Below, piece by piece: positions 12,851-26,158 of a stretch of DNA of 64,000 nt (position 1 is its first letter; each line of letters opens with the position of its first letter). A model generated the notes under the pieces. It saw only the letters and a program-made list of their open reading frames with translations, was not told the DNA's origin and searched no databases. This DNA is from Persicaria tinctoria (Eukaryota; Streptophyta; Magnoliopsida; Caryophyllales; Polygonaceae): assembly GCA_037127255.1 (NCBI GenBank), contig JBANSL010000008.1, positions 36,593,373 to 36,657,372 of the forward strand, read 5' to 3'. A program made the position numbers and the translations under genes.

Positions 12851-13711
12851 GACCGACACACACAAATAACAAAAGAAAATAAAAGAAAGAAAAGAAAACT
12901 TGGAGCTTTTACCTCTTGTTGATTCATACCCTTAGTAAGGACGTTGTAGTTGCAAGGTAGGGCTTAAAAAGAAATGTGTTTGGGAGGTATGTGTATGAAG
13001 GCTTGTCGACTAGGGCTATAACAAATTCACCAAATTTGGTCCTTAGGCTTTCTTGCACTAGATACAATCCTTTTTTTTTAAGTTACTTTTGCCCCTAGTG
13101 AATTTTATCCTCCTAGGTCAAAGCTTGAATGTCACTTTTTTTTTTTGAATTTTCGGACTGTTTTTTTTTTTACCCTAATGCAAGAAGACTAACAATGCAA
13201 TAAAGAGGACTCGAAAATAATATGAAGCGAGGTGAATGAAATAAAATTTAGCCCTAATGCAATATTTATAGTTGAGGTTTGGCTAATTTTGGTAAATAGA
13301 TCTATCTATGCCTTTATAATCTATGATAGATATATAATTCCTTAAATCTAGAACCTTTGGAAATTAAATAAGGCAAATAAGAGATAGAACAAATAGATCC
13401 CCAAAGATAGAAAAACCACTAGGGTTAGGAACACCTTTGGCCGAAATCGACAAGAAGGGTCCTTGTGTTTGGGGCGGCTGACTAGGGTTTCTTGGGAAGC
13501 CAATGTCGACTCCACCAAGATGTAGAATCGGCCACACTTGTATAGGTCACGGCTGGCTCTTGTGTTTAGGGCTAAGCAACCACAAACAAGATATAGTAAT
13601 AATCAAATTCAAGAATTCAAGAAGTAAAACCAAGAAACAAGGAAAAGACTCTATTTTTGTAGTTTTGTGTTTATGAATAACAAAAGACACAACTTGATGT
13701 CGGAACCCAAA

Positions 13712-13723
13712 GCTCTAATGCCA
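13712..13723 (-). other. Primer binding site, initiator-Met type
   Basis: On minus TGGCATTAGAGC begins three bases after the 5' LTR. It differs at two positions from TGGTATCAGAGC, the usual site for initiator tRNA-Met. Confidence 0.65.
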
Positions 13724-13726
13724 ATT

Positions 13727-14669
13727 TGATACGGGGTTAGTTGTAGGATGACCCGATCTTCGACAATCAAACAAGGAATAACAAGAACGAAAGCAAAAGA
13801 CGCAAGAACGACAAAGAGGGACTCGATGTCGACCAAGACTCAAGACGACGCAACAATCCGGACTCGATAAAACTGACTCGAAATCGACTAAAAACAAGAA
13901 CAAAGGACTCGACTTGACAGAAACAATGCAGACTCGAAAGAAACAATAAAGAGACCGATAGATTGGGTGATTCAAACTAAAATATAACGAGATAAAGACC
14001 ACATGTCTCCTTAGAGGGAAGGAATCAACGACTATGAATCCCGACTCTACAACCTTACACGACCAAGCGGACAACTTGGAGGCACAAGGAGGGGACTAGT
14101 GATTACCAGGATCACCAAGCTCTTGCGAGGTTGATGAACTCAAAGCAAACCAAGCTAGATCAATTACCAATTGTGCAATCGATGAGCAATGCTTCGAATC
14201 GATTGACTTTCTCACAGATAAGTTTCACACAAGAACTGTATTTCTCAATAATGGAAGACGTAAGTTCTACAAAGAGGATGGTCAACTACTTAAACCCTAA
14301 CAATGAGAATTTCGGCCAGCATGAATAAAAATAACAATAAAAATATTAACTTAAAGAAATTAATAAAATAACCCTAAAAGTTTCCTAAAATAACTTAAGT
14401 AAATAAAATTGCTAAAATAGGAAATATCTTAGGTTCCAACACTTAAGGAATTCGGCCCAACATGTACCTAGGGTGGTTCGACAATCTTGGTCCCTATGCA
14501 CATGTATGTCTTCAATGAAGGCTCGGGGAGTTGAACCTTGCTCGAGAACAAAGCATGACTCACAAAAGTGAATGAGTCGCGTTGAAGCTTCTTGGCTCGG
14601 GCTCGAGTCATAGGTCCGTCTCCAACAATGATCGGTGTGTCTGGAGCTGTAGAAGATGGCCCCGCATCA
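13727..14669 (-). repeat. 5' LTR of the CRM-like element (943 bp)
   Basis: Direct copy of 6516-7465, bounded by TGATACGGGG and CCCCGCATCA with GTGAG just outside. Contains TCGATGTCGA at 13823-13832. It also holds the copy of the pol 3' coding end, which is silent at this position. Confidence 0.92.
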
Positions 14670-14751
14670 GTGAGTTTTGTAAATATTCAAAATATAAAAG
14701 TTAAAAAGAGAAAAAAATAAATGTAATATATATATATATAAATATATATAT

Positions 14752-15235
14752 ACTCTCGATTCATATCAATGATTTTTCTCTTACTAATTAAGCTAAATGA
14801 TTATTCACTACTAAACAATCAAGGGTTATGCTTAACGTTGAGAAGAATATTCAAATAATGTTCAAATGAATATTCAATTATTCAATTGAGTATTCGAGTG
14901 AACATTCATTTATTCATTTGAATATTTGGATGAATATTTTTATTCATATTCATGAAGACTATGAAAAATATTTTCCCTCTCTATATCACCAATTTTTCTC
15001 TTACTACTAAACTAAATGGTTGTTCAGTAGTCATCAATCAAAAGTTGTGCTTAACGTTCAGATGAATATTCGAATAATGTTCAAATGAATATTCAATTAT
15101 TCAATATAATATTGATGGATGCAATAGAAAATTCAGATTCAATTATTCAATTAAATATTCGAGTGAATATTCATTTATTCATTTGAATTTTTAGATGAAT
15201 ATTTTATTCATATTCATGAAGAATATTCAAATACG
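14752..15235. repeat. Imperfect tandem duplication, AT-rich, about 235 bp per unit
   Basis: Units about 14752-14985 and 14986-15235 share the order TTTTTCTCTTACTA, GCTTAACGTT, AATGTTCAAATGAATATTC, CATTTATTCATTTGAAT and TATTCATATTCATGAAGA. They are dense in GAATATTC palindromes. No coding content. The DNA from 15236 to 15667 is AT-rich with further TATTCAT motifs and no gene. Confidence 0.7.
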
Positions 15236-15839
15236 TTATTATCTTCTCACTATATAAATAATATTCATTTATATTCATGTTGATTTCACAATAAAATCAA
15301 TGGTATTTTCCATAAATAATATTCATTCATATTCATATAGATTTCCAAATCAAATCTACTACTCCGTATTTGTTAAGTTAATGAGTTTTGCCCCATTTTC
15401 GTATCTCTAGCAAATCAAATCAAATCTACCATAAACATCCATCTATATTATTATTAACAATTGATTTCCAAATCGAATCAAATCTACCGTTTACCATCTA
15501 TTGAACTTATCTATTGTGAATTTTTTTTATTTCCCAAAAATTATCTTTTAATCCTAGTCATTCATCTGGTTTTAATCAGATAATTCAGAAGTGATCTCAC
15601 GAATGCATTATAAGAGATAAATGCATTAGATAGTTATTCTATATATCTATATCTATATACACACACACTCCATCCATTCCATATTACATGAGCATTTAGG
15701 ATTTAGGATTTGTTCTATAATACATGGGCTTATAGCCTTAATTATTGCATAAAATTAATACAGTACAAAGAGAATTTGACAACATTAATTATTTGTACAT
15801 CTAAATTGATAAAAACTAAGAGAGACTTTTCAGCTTCTA

Positions 15840-16681
15840 GGGCGTGTTTGGCAACGGGATGGGGTAGGTGGATGGGGATGGAAGGGATGGGGATGGAATC
15901 TCGGGGTGGACGGGGTGGAGTTTTGAAGTCAGTTTAATCTCATTCGTGTTTGGTTGTGTGTTAAAGTAATTAAGGATGAAGACACCCAAAAAGTCACAAT
16001 TGTCCCCACTAATTGAGATGAAATGACGAAAATGCCCCTCTCAAATACCCTTTAAACCTTGTTCTCCCCTTCCTGTATCCAGTAATGACCTCCCCCGCAG
16101 GCGCCACAGCCGGCGTCGATCAGATGATTAATTCAATTTCTTGCCGTCGACAGATATTTCGCAATCTCGGAAGAGGCGGAGGAGCTCCCGGACAAGATCG
16201 TACTGGCCGTTGGCGGTGGTGTAGTCGATCGGCGACGCGTAGCACCAAGGGCTCGCCGGTGGTCTCCCACCGGAGTGGGTAGCTCGTTGACGAGGAATGA
16301 TTTGGGGCCATTTTTGTTTGTGCCTTCGATCCTCTTCAGTTACGAATGTTAATTAATTTGTTATGATTGATTGAAAACTGGAATTAAGGATTGAAGATCA
16401 ACAATGCCGAATCTGGGTGGGTAAAAGCGAATGATTCGCACGAGGAGTGATATGAGAGAAGGATGAAGGTGATGGGGGCAATTTTGGGTGTTTCTACTTT
16501 CTAATCCCATCCCCTCCCACCTCCTTTTACAAGTTCGGAAAAAATCCCCCATTTTGGTGTTCCATTTCCATCCCCACCCCCCTCCATCTACTTCCACCCC
16601 CTTGCCAAACACCGAAGCCCGATTTCCGAAATCCCATCCCCACCCCGCGCACCCCCTCCTACCCCGTTGCCAAACACGCCC
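15840..16681. mobile_element. PIF/Harbinger-like element with captured ankyrin-gene fragment
   Basis: 842 bp. The termini GGGCGTGTTTGGCAACGGG and CCCGTTGCCAAACACGCCC are perfect 19-bp inverted repeats of PIF/Tourist type, flanked by CTA on both sides (15837-15839, 16682-16684). Subterminal blocks are shared with the element at 4820-6146. It has no transposase, so it depends on one supplied in trans. Confidence 0.88.
16150..16300 (-). pseudogene. Captured fragment of an ankyrin-repeat protein gene
   Basis: On minus, YPLRWETTGE, then after a frame change YASPIDYTTANGQYDLVRELLRLFRD. Plant ankyrin-repeat proteins contain FPLRWESTG...WWYASPIDWAAANGHYDLVRELLRLD. About 50 codons only, frameshifted, inside the PIF-like element at 15840-16681. 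Confidence 0.75.
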
Positions 16682-16684
16682 CTA

Positions 16685-17534
16685 GTATCCCCTTTATTTA
16701 TTCCATGCTTTTCTCCTGCTTTAAAAACCCCCCATTCTCAAGACCTTCTATTACCAACAGTAACGTGTGTCAAGAAGCTTGTGTTTTGTGATAGATAAAT
16801 TGAGCATACTATAATTTTTTTCCAATCATTATTCATTTTATTTGTTGGGAGTATATATTTTGTATTCAGTTTGAGAATTAAGGTAAATCAAACACCAAAC
16901 ATTCTCTCTTTTCAATCTTCATTTGATGTTTTTACTGTAGGTGACATTGAAGACTACATCATAGTTAAGATTATGGGCAAGGAATGTGAAGCAGATTTGA
17001 AGAATGACAATGGTGAGTTGGAAGTGAATCACAATTGCATGTTGAACTTGTCAGCTAAGGATGGAAACGTTGGAGCATGTCACGACTCCGACTTGAATAA
17101 GTTCCCCATGGAGCACGAAAATCTTGATCTACATGATAAAATCAATGACTATCAATGACTTTATGGTGTCTATGTGGAACATTGTTTTCCATCAATCCAA
17201 TGGACTTGGACAAAATCGAGCTAGATACAACTATGTACTTCAAGCTTTGTGGCATTTTGTATCACGGGGGGTTGACCCTTGTTGGAACTTTGTTTTCGGT
17301 GTGTATACATAAGCGTATCATTTGTGCCTTTGTTTGTGTATCAAGCACTTTTAGTGCCTTATTTTGCGGATCAAACATTATGTCTACTAATGTAACTTAT
17401 CTAGATTAATTTGTTATGCTAGTGTTTGTATCCCCTTTTGCGTATAAACCCATTTGGTATAAGTTTTGAACTTAAAGGCTTGCTGCCCATTGGTCTTTTT
17501 GTACACATATTGGTTTGCTAAATTTTAAAGCATA
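16685..17534 (+). other. Unassigned stretch with a short open frame (16871-17158)
   Basis: A plus-strand frame of 95 codons. A possible acceptor (TTTTTACTGTAG at 16929-16940) precedes an ATG at 16973 giving MGKECEADLKNDNGELEVN. Acidic and hydrophilic, no family recognised, and interrupted by TGA at 17157. It lies in the presumed mariner body. It may be a captured exon or chance. The rest of the stretch shows nothing. Confidence 0.3.
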
Positions 17535-18664
17535 TGAACTTCATTTCTTATGTTAGCTACTTATAGCAGAGGGAAAATTTATAGTAGTTGAACTTAATTT
17601 CTTATAGTAGCTGAACTGAATTTTATAGCAGAGGGAAAATTATAGCTAGCACGAAAATCCAATGACAACTAATAGCACGACAATCCGGTGAACTAAATTT
17701 TATAGTAGAGGGAAAATTACATCATTCACTATAATAGAAAATACCAAAATCTAAAATACACTCCAATTACTAATAACAGAAAGCTAGCAAAAATCATCAT
17801 CTTAGAGCATTTAAGAAAATAAACTTACAAAATCCAAGAGAAAGTTCATCCTTTGTTCCTTGTTGCTAAGTGATTCATTACTTTCTCTATTATCTCATAG
17901 TCACATGTGATTTGTCTTGGAAGATGACTTTGTTTATACGTGGAACACTGAAATTATTGGCTCCCTTGCACTTCATGATTTCTCGCATACATCTATATAT
18001 ATATAAAAGGCGGAGTGTGACACAAAGTTGACTTACCGGTTTGCCCCTAATTCTGCCATTGTTCTTTCAAATTTACAAAATTGCCATTTTTTTTCCAGCT
18101 ATTGAACTTCATTTCTTATGTTAGCTACTTATAGCAGAGGAAAAATTTATCGTAGCTTAACTTAATTTCTTATAGTAGCTTAACTGAATTTTATAGCAGA
18201 GGGAAAATTAAAGCTAGCACGAAAATCCAATGACAACTAATAGCACGACAATCCGGTGAACTGAATTTTATAGTAGATGGAAAATTACATCATTTACTAT
18301 AATAGAAAATACCAAAATCTAAAATACACTCCAATTACTAATAACAGAAAACTAGCAAAAATCATCATCTTAGAGCATTTAAGAAAATAAACTTACAAAA
18401 TCCAAGAGAAAGTTCATCCTTCGTTCCTTGTTGCTAAGTGATTCATTACTTTCTCTATTATCTCATAGTCACATGTGATTTGTCTTGGAAGATGACTTTG
18501 TTTATACGTGGAACACTGGAATTATTGGCTCCCTCGCACTTCATGATTTCCCGCATACATCTATATATATAAAAGGCGGAGTGTGAGACAAAGTTGACTT
18601 ACCAATTTGCCCCTAATTCTGCCACGATTCTTTCAAATTTACAAAATTGCCATTTTTTTCCAGC
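17535..18664. repeat. 568-bp tandem duplication across the Helitron 5' end
   Basis: Copies 17535-18102 and 18103-18664 agree almost base for base from TGAACTTCATTTCTTATG to TTGCCATTTTTTTCCAGC. Each copy contains the mariner C-terminus followed by the first about 105 bp of the Helitron (TCTATATATATA...), at 17992 and 18560. Confidence 0.9.
18458..18559 (-). pseudogene. Mariner transposase C-terminus, cut off by the Helitron
   Basis: Minus frame CMREIMKCEGANN ... VPRINKVIFQDKSH ending in TAA at 18460-18458. It matches the C-terminal end of plant mariner transposases. It follows the 24568-26157 part in frame once the Helitron between A (18559) and T (24567) is removed. A second copy lies at 17890-17991 in the upstream tandem duplicate. 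Confidence 0.85.
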
Positions 18665-19293
18665 GTCCTCTCTGTTCCAAAATCGCCGCCTCTCGGAGCC
18701 TCCCCTTTCCTTTCCCTATCTCTGGTTCTTCCTCTCTCCCCTTTCCTTTGCGCCGTCTCCGATCGTCCCAAGATGGTGCTTACTTCTCTTTCTTCTTCCG
18801 AAGCTTATTCAATTCGAATACTATCGCCCGACTACAACGAAGGGGAAGTAGCAACAGCCACAAGGTGCTCGATCTAGGGTTTGTGGTTATTGGAAGTGGT
18901 CGGCGTGCTCCTCTAATAAACCCTAATTCTCCTATGGGGGTTCGTGAATTCCGACTCCAGCTACGTCGTCTCCCTATCAGATTCAACTTGTTTTCCTTTC
19001 GATTGCGTCATATAAGCCTCTTCTTCTCTTATCCTTTCAATTTAGGGTTCGATTTAAGGATAAGAAGGAATTCCTTGGATTTGTTACTCTGTTACTTGAA
19101 GCATTCCAACAAGTAGCAAGTCAACAAATTTGATACTTTGGAGAATTCATGGCGATAATTTAGGTTCTAACATAAAATAGCAAGTCAACATACTCTTCGT
19201 AATTTCAGAATGCCATTAATGGAGTATGTCCCTGGTTTGATGGATTACTCTTTTTTGATGAATTGCCTTTTTTCTCTTTAGTTTGTGCGTTTG

Positions 19294-22126
19294 TGTAACA
19301 CCCCCTTTATGATCCAAGGGAATGTCACAGTGCCAGTGATTACGCGGACTTTAATGTCTTTGTAACCATCTTAGGCTTATAGGGACATGCAACCATGCTC
19401 CCATAAACAAGATGATAATAAGAAATACATAAATAAATTACAATTAAATCGCGGAAGACTTTAAGTGAAACAAATAATTAAATCTACAATAATGTCGTTA
19501 CAATGTCTCGATAGCAAAACTAAGATAACGTTTATACACTAATGATAAAGGAGGCTCTTGAATCAAAACAACGGTAAAATAATAAAAACATTTCAAGACG
19601 ATTCCGACTCACATTTCCAAACTTCGACCTTGTAGTGCTTTATCTAAACCTGTGGAAACCAGCCATCCAAACAAAGGACGGTTAGTTCGCGAGAACTAGC
19701 AAGTGACGGCACGAAAGCAGAGACAACTTTGGATTCAAGTGACCATGAAACGGTAAGAATTAAATCCAAATGAGATTGGAATATTTGAAGTGAATTGGCT
19801 TATTTGTAACCCGACCCTCCTATAACACGGATAATCCAAAAGGATTGAGTAACAAAAGATGTATTAGGAATCATATTCCGATTAAGGATGGAATATGACA
19901 TAGCTTGAAACGATTCATGATTACTACCCATTACATTATTAATACGTTTTTATAATAACGTCTAAACTAAGTATTGGTTCAAAAGGTACTCGATGTGGCC
20001 CAAAATCGACCCAGAGGGCAGGACTCTTCTGGAGAGTTTTAAACCGCGGGCTGAGACAGTCGATTAAGGGTTGATCTTGTGTCCCCCAATACCTAGTTCA
20101 AACCTTGTTCGTTACGTAAACATTAATCTTCACTCACTTACACACATGCTATGCATTTTACGTCTTTTATCTTCTTTTTTTTGTATGGACTACTACCGGT
20201 CCCACTCTGTCTATAGTGGATAGCGACCTACAACCATTGGTTGTGTAACACCTCGCATGGAAGTGTGGTTTCATGAAACCTTAAGACCGAGGAGTAACGG
20301 CCCCGACCTACACTTTACAACATCACTTTCACTTTACTTCACACATTGTTTTACCATTTCACATTGCTTTTCGTTTGATTGATTGATTATACAATTCTTC
20401 ACATTACTTTACAATTTTAACTGTATGATTCACATTGTTTTTTATTGGTTTGGATTCAATTTAGTTTCACTCGCAACAAACGATCCTCACATTATTACTA
20501 CAAATTTAACATTGATCACAACGAAATAAATAGAATGGATACGTAAAAGAAACATATCCCTTTCTTAACCAATTAGCATGAAGAACAAAATAATCATGCT
20601 TTAATAAAAACGTGGGTATCTATGTCATTATTATATAGAGACGTCGAATAATAACATTACCCATTCCAACAGAAAGAAACAACTATAGACACGAAAGGCA
20701 CAAGTGAGCAGAAAGGCTCGGAAGGTCACTTGCCTCGATTTGGAGTTGCAAGCGTTAACGGTTGGTCGGATTCGAATTCTTCGGTAGCGGCGTAAGGGTA
20801 GCCTAGATTGGAAGAAATTTATGCCCACATAAAATACGGGTTAGAATCTGAAATTTTAGAAAACTGGGAAAGGGCATATTTTGACAAAACCAAAACTTAG
20901 GAAGGTTTTCTGTAATTACCCTCCTTCAACCTTCAATCCGATACGTCTTCAAGCAGGTGTTTTCCGACGAGGTTCTGGCACGACTTCGGCGAGACACTGG
21001 CGGCGGCACGGCTCACGGCGGCGTACGAGGCTGGCGGAAACGGACTCGAGGTGACTGGGCGCTCCTCCGGGTGGCGGCTGGTGGCTCCGGCAGCGGCGGA
21101 CGAGGCCTACCGAGTGGCTCCGAAGAGGAGACTCGAAATTGGGGGTTTTGGATTCGGGATGATTTTCTGAAAACTTTGTGAAGGGAAACGTTGCTAGAGG
21201 CGTTTAGAATGCCATGGAATAGGTTGAGAGCTCGGAGATGGAGAGGAGTGGTGATGGTGTGCTTCGAAAGTGATCCCGAAAGGGGTATTTATAGGAGGAT
21301 GATTTGGGAACGGATTTGATGAAAATAAATCCACAAATTGCTTAGATAATCACTCTTAACACTATCCCGATCCTCAATTTGGTGAGATTCGGCCTGACCG
21401 GAGCGGATTCGGGTGATTTTCGAAATTGGGGATAAGCTCGTTCGGTTGAGTTTGGACTCCGAATCTCCAAATTGGTTACATAAATCTAATCTTCACCGAG
21501 TAGGGAACCTTCTAGAAACAAAATCGTTGAGCTTCGGGCGAGATTTGAGGGAGGTAAAATTTCACCCTTTTCAACAGTGAAACGCAAGAGAGCTGGAGGT
21601 AGGGGAAGGGTTCAACCGGTTCGGTTCATCCATTTTGTTTTTATTTTCTAATGGTCCGGTTCGGTTCAAATAAACCCAAAAGAAAACCGGTTTAGCCTTT
21701 ACTTATTTATAATATATACATATACCTATATTTATCCGAAAAGTTTATTTATTAAAATTCTACACAGCTTAAATAATAAAATATTAAAATATTTAATTTA
21801 AATACATTTTATTTTATGCAACAATGGTTTCTTATCACCTTATATTACATATATATATTTTACGGAAATTAAAATAAGGTATAACGATAAATCTCTCTTT
21901 ATTTGAATAAAAATATGCAAACTTGTTTTAAAATAATATGACTTAAAATAAATAACTTATTTATTAAATTTCACTTAAGCGAATAAAAATGAATGTGTCA
22001 AAACAGTTACAAACTTTATATACATTTAACTTCCAAAAATCATTATTAAGTTCAAAATAAAAGAACTTTTATATAAATATATATTTTCTTAAAACGAAAT
22101 CCCCAAAAATACTTTGGGGTATTTCA
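19294..22126 (-). mobile_element. Solo LTR, Tekay-like Ty3/gypsy (2,833 bp)
   Basis: Bounded by TGTAACACCCC and GGGGTATTTCA with target duplication GTTTG on both sides (19289-19293, 22127-22131). No internal domain or second LTR copy, so it is a recombination product. Read on minus it starts TGAAATACCCC, then is very AT-rich, has a TATA box TATAAATA within CTCCTATAAATACCCC (about 21292-21280), and ends GGGTGTTACA. This layout and the ends resemble Tekay-type chromovirus LTRs (inference). Confidence 0.85.
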
Positions 22127-22131
22127 GTTTG

Positions 22132-24537
22132 TAGTTTTGCACTTCCATGGAAGCTTTTTCTCTCAACTACTTATCAGTTCATCTCTTTGTTGATTTCTGG
22201 TAAGACTCCTCAGTTATATAAATTGTCTGATTTTTTTTCTGGGTTGTAATTTGATGGCTTTGATTTGTGTTGGCTGGGAAAATAACTTGATAAACAACCT
22301 TTTACAATCAGTCCGTTTGATTTTGATGCTCAAAACTGGGCATCAAATGACTGCAGTTGTAGTTTTGATCATTCTAGATATACTTTTGATGAATGAGTTG
22401 TCTTTCTTTTCCCAAGCGATAAAGAACAATTTTGTTTCATCTGATAAGATCGATTGATATAACATTTTCCAAGAAATAAGGTATGCTCACTGTAGAAGTT
22501 TTTTTGTGCACTCTAGGTCAGATTTTATTTTGATTTGAACATTAGTAATGCAGAGTTGAGAGTGAATTTGTGACTGTCTTATGCTTGTTTCGTAAAACTA
22601 TAGGTATAGATCTATGTGAACTTAAGGATGTCAATTTGAAGATTTAGATTTTAGAATTTAGAAATAAGTTGTTGAGGGATGTCAAAACATGTGTAGGTTA
22701 CCCTCTTTTTTTAACATTTAAGGGATTAAATGACTTTTTCTATTGTTTATGCAGCATGACTTCCTATTTTCAATTAGATGCTTCACTAAAGCTTGAAATA
22801 TATATTCAAACAGCCTTCGGAATATCATTATGGAGCTTGACTTCATAGATATTAAGGCTACATTTTAAAGAAGACACGTGTTTTCTTTGAAATCTTCGAG
22901 ACATCTAATTGGAGATAATGTTAGGGGAGCAGTAATATATAGAACTATGTTTCTCAAATTTTGCATAATTTTGTCTACTGATCATATACTTAAATTAAAT
23001 CATTTCATACTTCTACCAATGCTTAATTGTTTAGTGTATCTGGTCTAATGGTCATAGTACTCATTCATATCATCACTCTGGACTGATGCACACAATAGTA
23101 CATAGAGTCTACCTGGAATTAACTGATTGCAGTAACTTTTGTCTGTCTGGGTTTACTTGATTGCAGCCACTGTTGTTTGTCTGTACCACTTGATGCTTGG
23201 AATGTGATTTTTCTAATGTTTCTTTTCATTGGAAGAAGATTAACAAGCTTTCTTTCATCTAGAATTAAATTGATTCGTCTCAATACATCCTAATGTAAAA
23301 AACTAATTATTTTTTTTTAAAAAAAGGCTTTTGTGTCAAAGCTTCTGATTTACCTCATGTATGAACAAACTTTAGTGTAGGCAAACCGTCCAAACTCTTT
23401 GTAGAATATCATCTACTATTCTTTTAATAAATTCAAATCATTGATATAGGCATTTATGACTAAAGAATTATAAATTGTATATGGGTTGAGGTCAAAGTTC
23501 TTTTCGATCTACTGATCAAATTTTGAATGTGAAGGAAATAATTTTTTGTTCAGGAAAAGATAATCATTCTCAATTTCTAAGTTCCAACAATGTGTCCGTG
23601 TTATAACGTTTCTCAAATCAAAGCCACCTTGTGAATTTTAACGTTTCTTACCAGCAATACGAATTCGAGTTTGCTCTTGCTTTGATTTGGATGTGCATTT
23701 GTGCTATTTACTTTTAAGGTGTACTGTCCGTGGGTGGGACAGAGGTTTGATTTATATGAATGTTTTGGATAGGTTATTTAATAACAAAAGAACAACATCA
23801 ATAGTGTCCTTGCCCATTAAGATTTGTAATACAAGTTGAATCTGGTATAAAAAAATCTTTTGTCCGTGAAAATGCATGTGGACTACAAGTTATGTGCTGA
23901 TGTGCTATAATCAATTTGAATATGTTCCCTGGCTCACCGGAGAACATGAAATTATGAGGAAGTGAAACCCCTCGTAATGTTTGAAGGAATGATCATGTAT
24001 CAGACTGAATTAAGATTAATGTTAGTTACTTTTTCATATCATTTTGGAACTGAATATATTAGGCTTGTTTTTATTGTTTAATAATCAATTTGGTCTCATC
24101 AATTTTTAGAATAGCCTTCCTAGCAGATACCTCACCCTAAAAACTAAAATAAATAAATTTGTGATGCTTTTTAATAAAAACTTTTGGCTACTGAGTTAAT
24201 ATTTATCTTTACAAGCCCGGTTGAAAGTGGATGGTATTGCATCCACGGTTGACGTAGCTGACATTTAGTTTGCTATTACATTGATTATGCGAGAGAAATT
24301 GCATACCATCTTTCGATTATATTAATCATATGTTTTGTTTTTGTGATGTCTGGCCCAATCCTAAATTTTGCCCCTTGTATGTGTATTACAGAGACTTAGA
24401 GAGTTGGAGCAGTGAGGCAAGAACTTGTGAAGTTGAAAAAGGCAGCAGCCTAAGAAGATAATTGTCTGCTCTATTTTCGATTTTGATTGTTTTTATGCTC
24501 AAAAACACATTTTACATAAATTTGCAAATAGAATTTC
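22132..24537 (+). other. Helitron body with gene-derived non-coding sequence
   Basis: No long frame. TTTCTGGTAAGACT near 22195 looks like an exon end with donor site. Near 24388, TATTACAG is followed by about 65 bp that read VRQELVKLKKAAA then stop in one frame, compatible with a 3' exon. I do not recognise the donor gene. Confidence 0.35.
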
Positions 24538-24566
24538 TGTGTGCGAAGCACACGGAATATCACTAG
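24538..24566 (+). other. Helitron 3' hairpin and CTAG terminus
   Basis: Stem-loop with GTGTGC and GCACAC arms around GAA, then a short spacer and CTAG followed by target T. This structure is the transposition stop signal in Helitrons. Confidence 0.9.
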
Positions 24567-24567
24567 T

Positions 24568-26157
24568 AATTGTAAAGCTAAGAACACATGGTTGATCTTC
24601 GACGTCGGGTACTCTACAAAGGCCTTTTCTACGGCATGAATAAGCTCATCAACGGTCTTCGAGTATTGTTTATCTTGCAAGGATTGAATAACATTAAAAA
24701 AGTCAAGATCAATGATGTTTAAATTTGGAGAGTTTAATTTGTCAGTTGGTATCTCAATCTGATGTCAAACCCAGTTCGAGAGGTAACTCGTTGAAATTCC
24801 TCACCATGGGGGTGAACATGAGTTCTTGCATTGTCTTGTTGAATGGAAATTGTCTCCCTTGAATCCTCAATTGGTCAAATAGATTGAATGGCTGGAATAA
24901 CTTTTTCAACTAAAACAGTCAGAATAACCTATTTTGTCACAGATGTGATTGGTTTGGTTTCCAAGGTAATGGCTTCGCGATTTCGACTTCTTCTCATTGC
25001 TGGCTAATTTGTCACAAGTGGCAATAGTCCTATTTTTCGACAAAATACTTCATTGCCTTCGTGATCGAACCTTGGTCAAGTGATAACCGCTAAGAACATG
25101 ACCTTCCCAATAAAGTTTTTGCTTAATTGGCATACACGTAAAAGTTCCACTTCTTGGGTATCATGTAGTATGAATTTGACTTCTTTGTCATGTAAAACCA
25201 TTTTTCATCAATGTGCACAACATTGCACATGCCCTTGAATTTTGGCTCATGTGGAACACTTCCTTCTTCAAGCATCGATAGGTAAAATTGGAGTCGTGAT
25301 ATCTTGTGCTTCTCTTTCAAACACAACATGATGGCGTTTGAGTGATGTCGGAGGAAACCTTCCTTAAGGTGCCAATGTAAAGTGACATGGGATACCTTAA
25401 GTGCTTGAGCAAGTGATCTCAGCGTTCTTCTTTGACTGAAAGGTATGTTAGGCAAATGATCGAAGTCCACTTCAACTCTCTTTTGACCACTATTTTTTGT
25501 TTTCTTGTGGGTTACATCAACAACAACACCATGTGGACTGTGGAGTATCTTTTGCTTGTTTCCAAATCCGGCGAAAAGTTTTGATATACACAAATAATAA
25601 AGAAGACACCTCTTTCGTTGTATTGCGTGAGTTTTTTGTTTTCGCTTCTCGCAAGCAACTCATTGTAGACCATTTTCCTTTGCTCATTTGATAAGCAACT
25701 CTTCTTGTTTGGTTGTTGCTCAGCATGGTTGGGAATTTTCTATTGAAAAAAGTGGGGAACAACAAAATTAGGTGATAGAAATAAGACTACAATACCGTTG
25801 TAATTTGACTCAACCCAACTTTATTTTTTCTAATAGTTGTATATTTACAATCTAGAAGATGTATATACAGTAGGTTCCTAGTAAAAGTTAAAGGGAAACG
25901 ATATACTCAAACGCAAATGACTTACCGTGATCAGCAACCCCATTCAGCTCATTTTCTTCATACACTTCGTTGACAGTTAGATCGATACTCGAATCTTTGA
26001 GATCTCCTTTCGCATCTCCATTATGAAAGATGTGATTTTCAACTTCTAGGTGGTACTCTGAAAACAAGTTGTAGTTGCCAATCTTGTGAATTCCTCCATC
26101 CTCCAGTTCTAGTAATTCATTTAAATCAAATGATTGTTCCGGCCTTATAACGATCAT
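24568..26157 (-). pseudogene. Mariner transposase, N-terminal and catalytic parts
   Basis: DNA cut-and-paste transposase remnant. The first exon (26157-25926) carries FDLNELLELEDG, followed by a GTAAGT donor; the second starts near 25739. HTH-like region with RRIWKQAKDTPQ, then after a frame change near 25530 the stretch GQKRVEVDFDHLPNIPFSQR and SLAQALKVSHVTLHWHLKEG. The first catalytic Asp is in NVVHIDEKWFYMTKKS (about 25230) and the second in QQDNARTHV (about 24820). The third motif reads NSPNLN where the family has SPD-L-N, so that catalytic Asp is Asn. It ends at 24568 where a Helitron is inserted, in VFLALQL. Frameshifts and stops make it a pseudogene. Confidence 0.85.
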
Positions 26158-26158
26158 C

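Larger units (their letters stand above)
6516..14669 (-). mobile_element. CRM-like Ty3/gypsy LTR retrotransposon, complete but mutated
   Basis: An 8,154-bp element. LTRs at 6516-7465 and 13727-14669 start TGATACGGGG and end C(C/A)CATCA-like (TG...CA), flanked by the target duplication GTGAG (6511-6515, 14670-14674). Reading minus it runs 5' LTR, primer site 13723-13712, TCGA-rich leader, gag, protease, RT, RNase H, integrase, purine tract 7478-7466, 3' LTR. The integrase C-terminal GPY/F type sequence and the extension of the frame into the 3' LTR are features known for centromeric (CRM) chromoviruses; assignment to CRM is inference. The two LTRs differ by several percent by eye, and stops and frameshifts break the frame, so it is an older, inactive copy. 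Confidence 0.92.
18560..24566 (+). mobile_element. Non-autonomous Helitron inserted in the mariner transposase
   Basis: 5' end TCTATATATATAAAAGG (18560) after an A; 3' end CTAG (24563-24566) before a T, with the hairpin GTGTGC-GAA-GCACAC 8-10 nt upstream. These are the diagnostic Helitron termini and A/T target. About 6.0 kb, of which 2.8 kb is a later solo LTR insertion. No Rep/helicase frame seen, so mobilised in trans. Contents at 18665-19288 (pyrimidine-rich, then ATGGTGCTTACTTC near 18773) and 22132-24560 look like promoter, 5' leader, intron and 3' exon pieces of unidentified host genes. Confidence 0.9.
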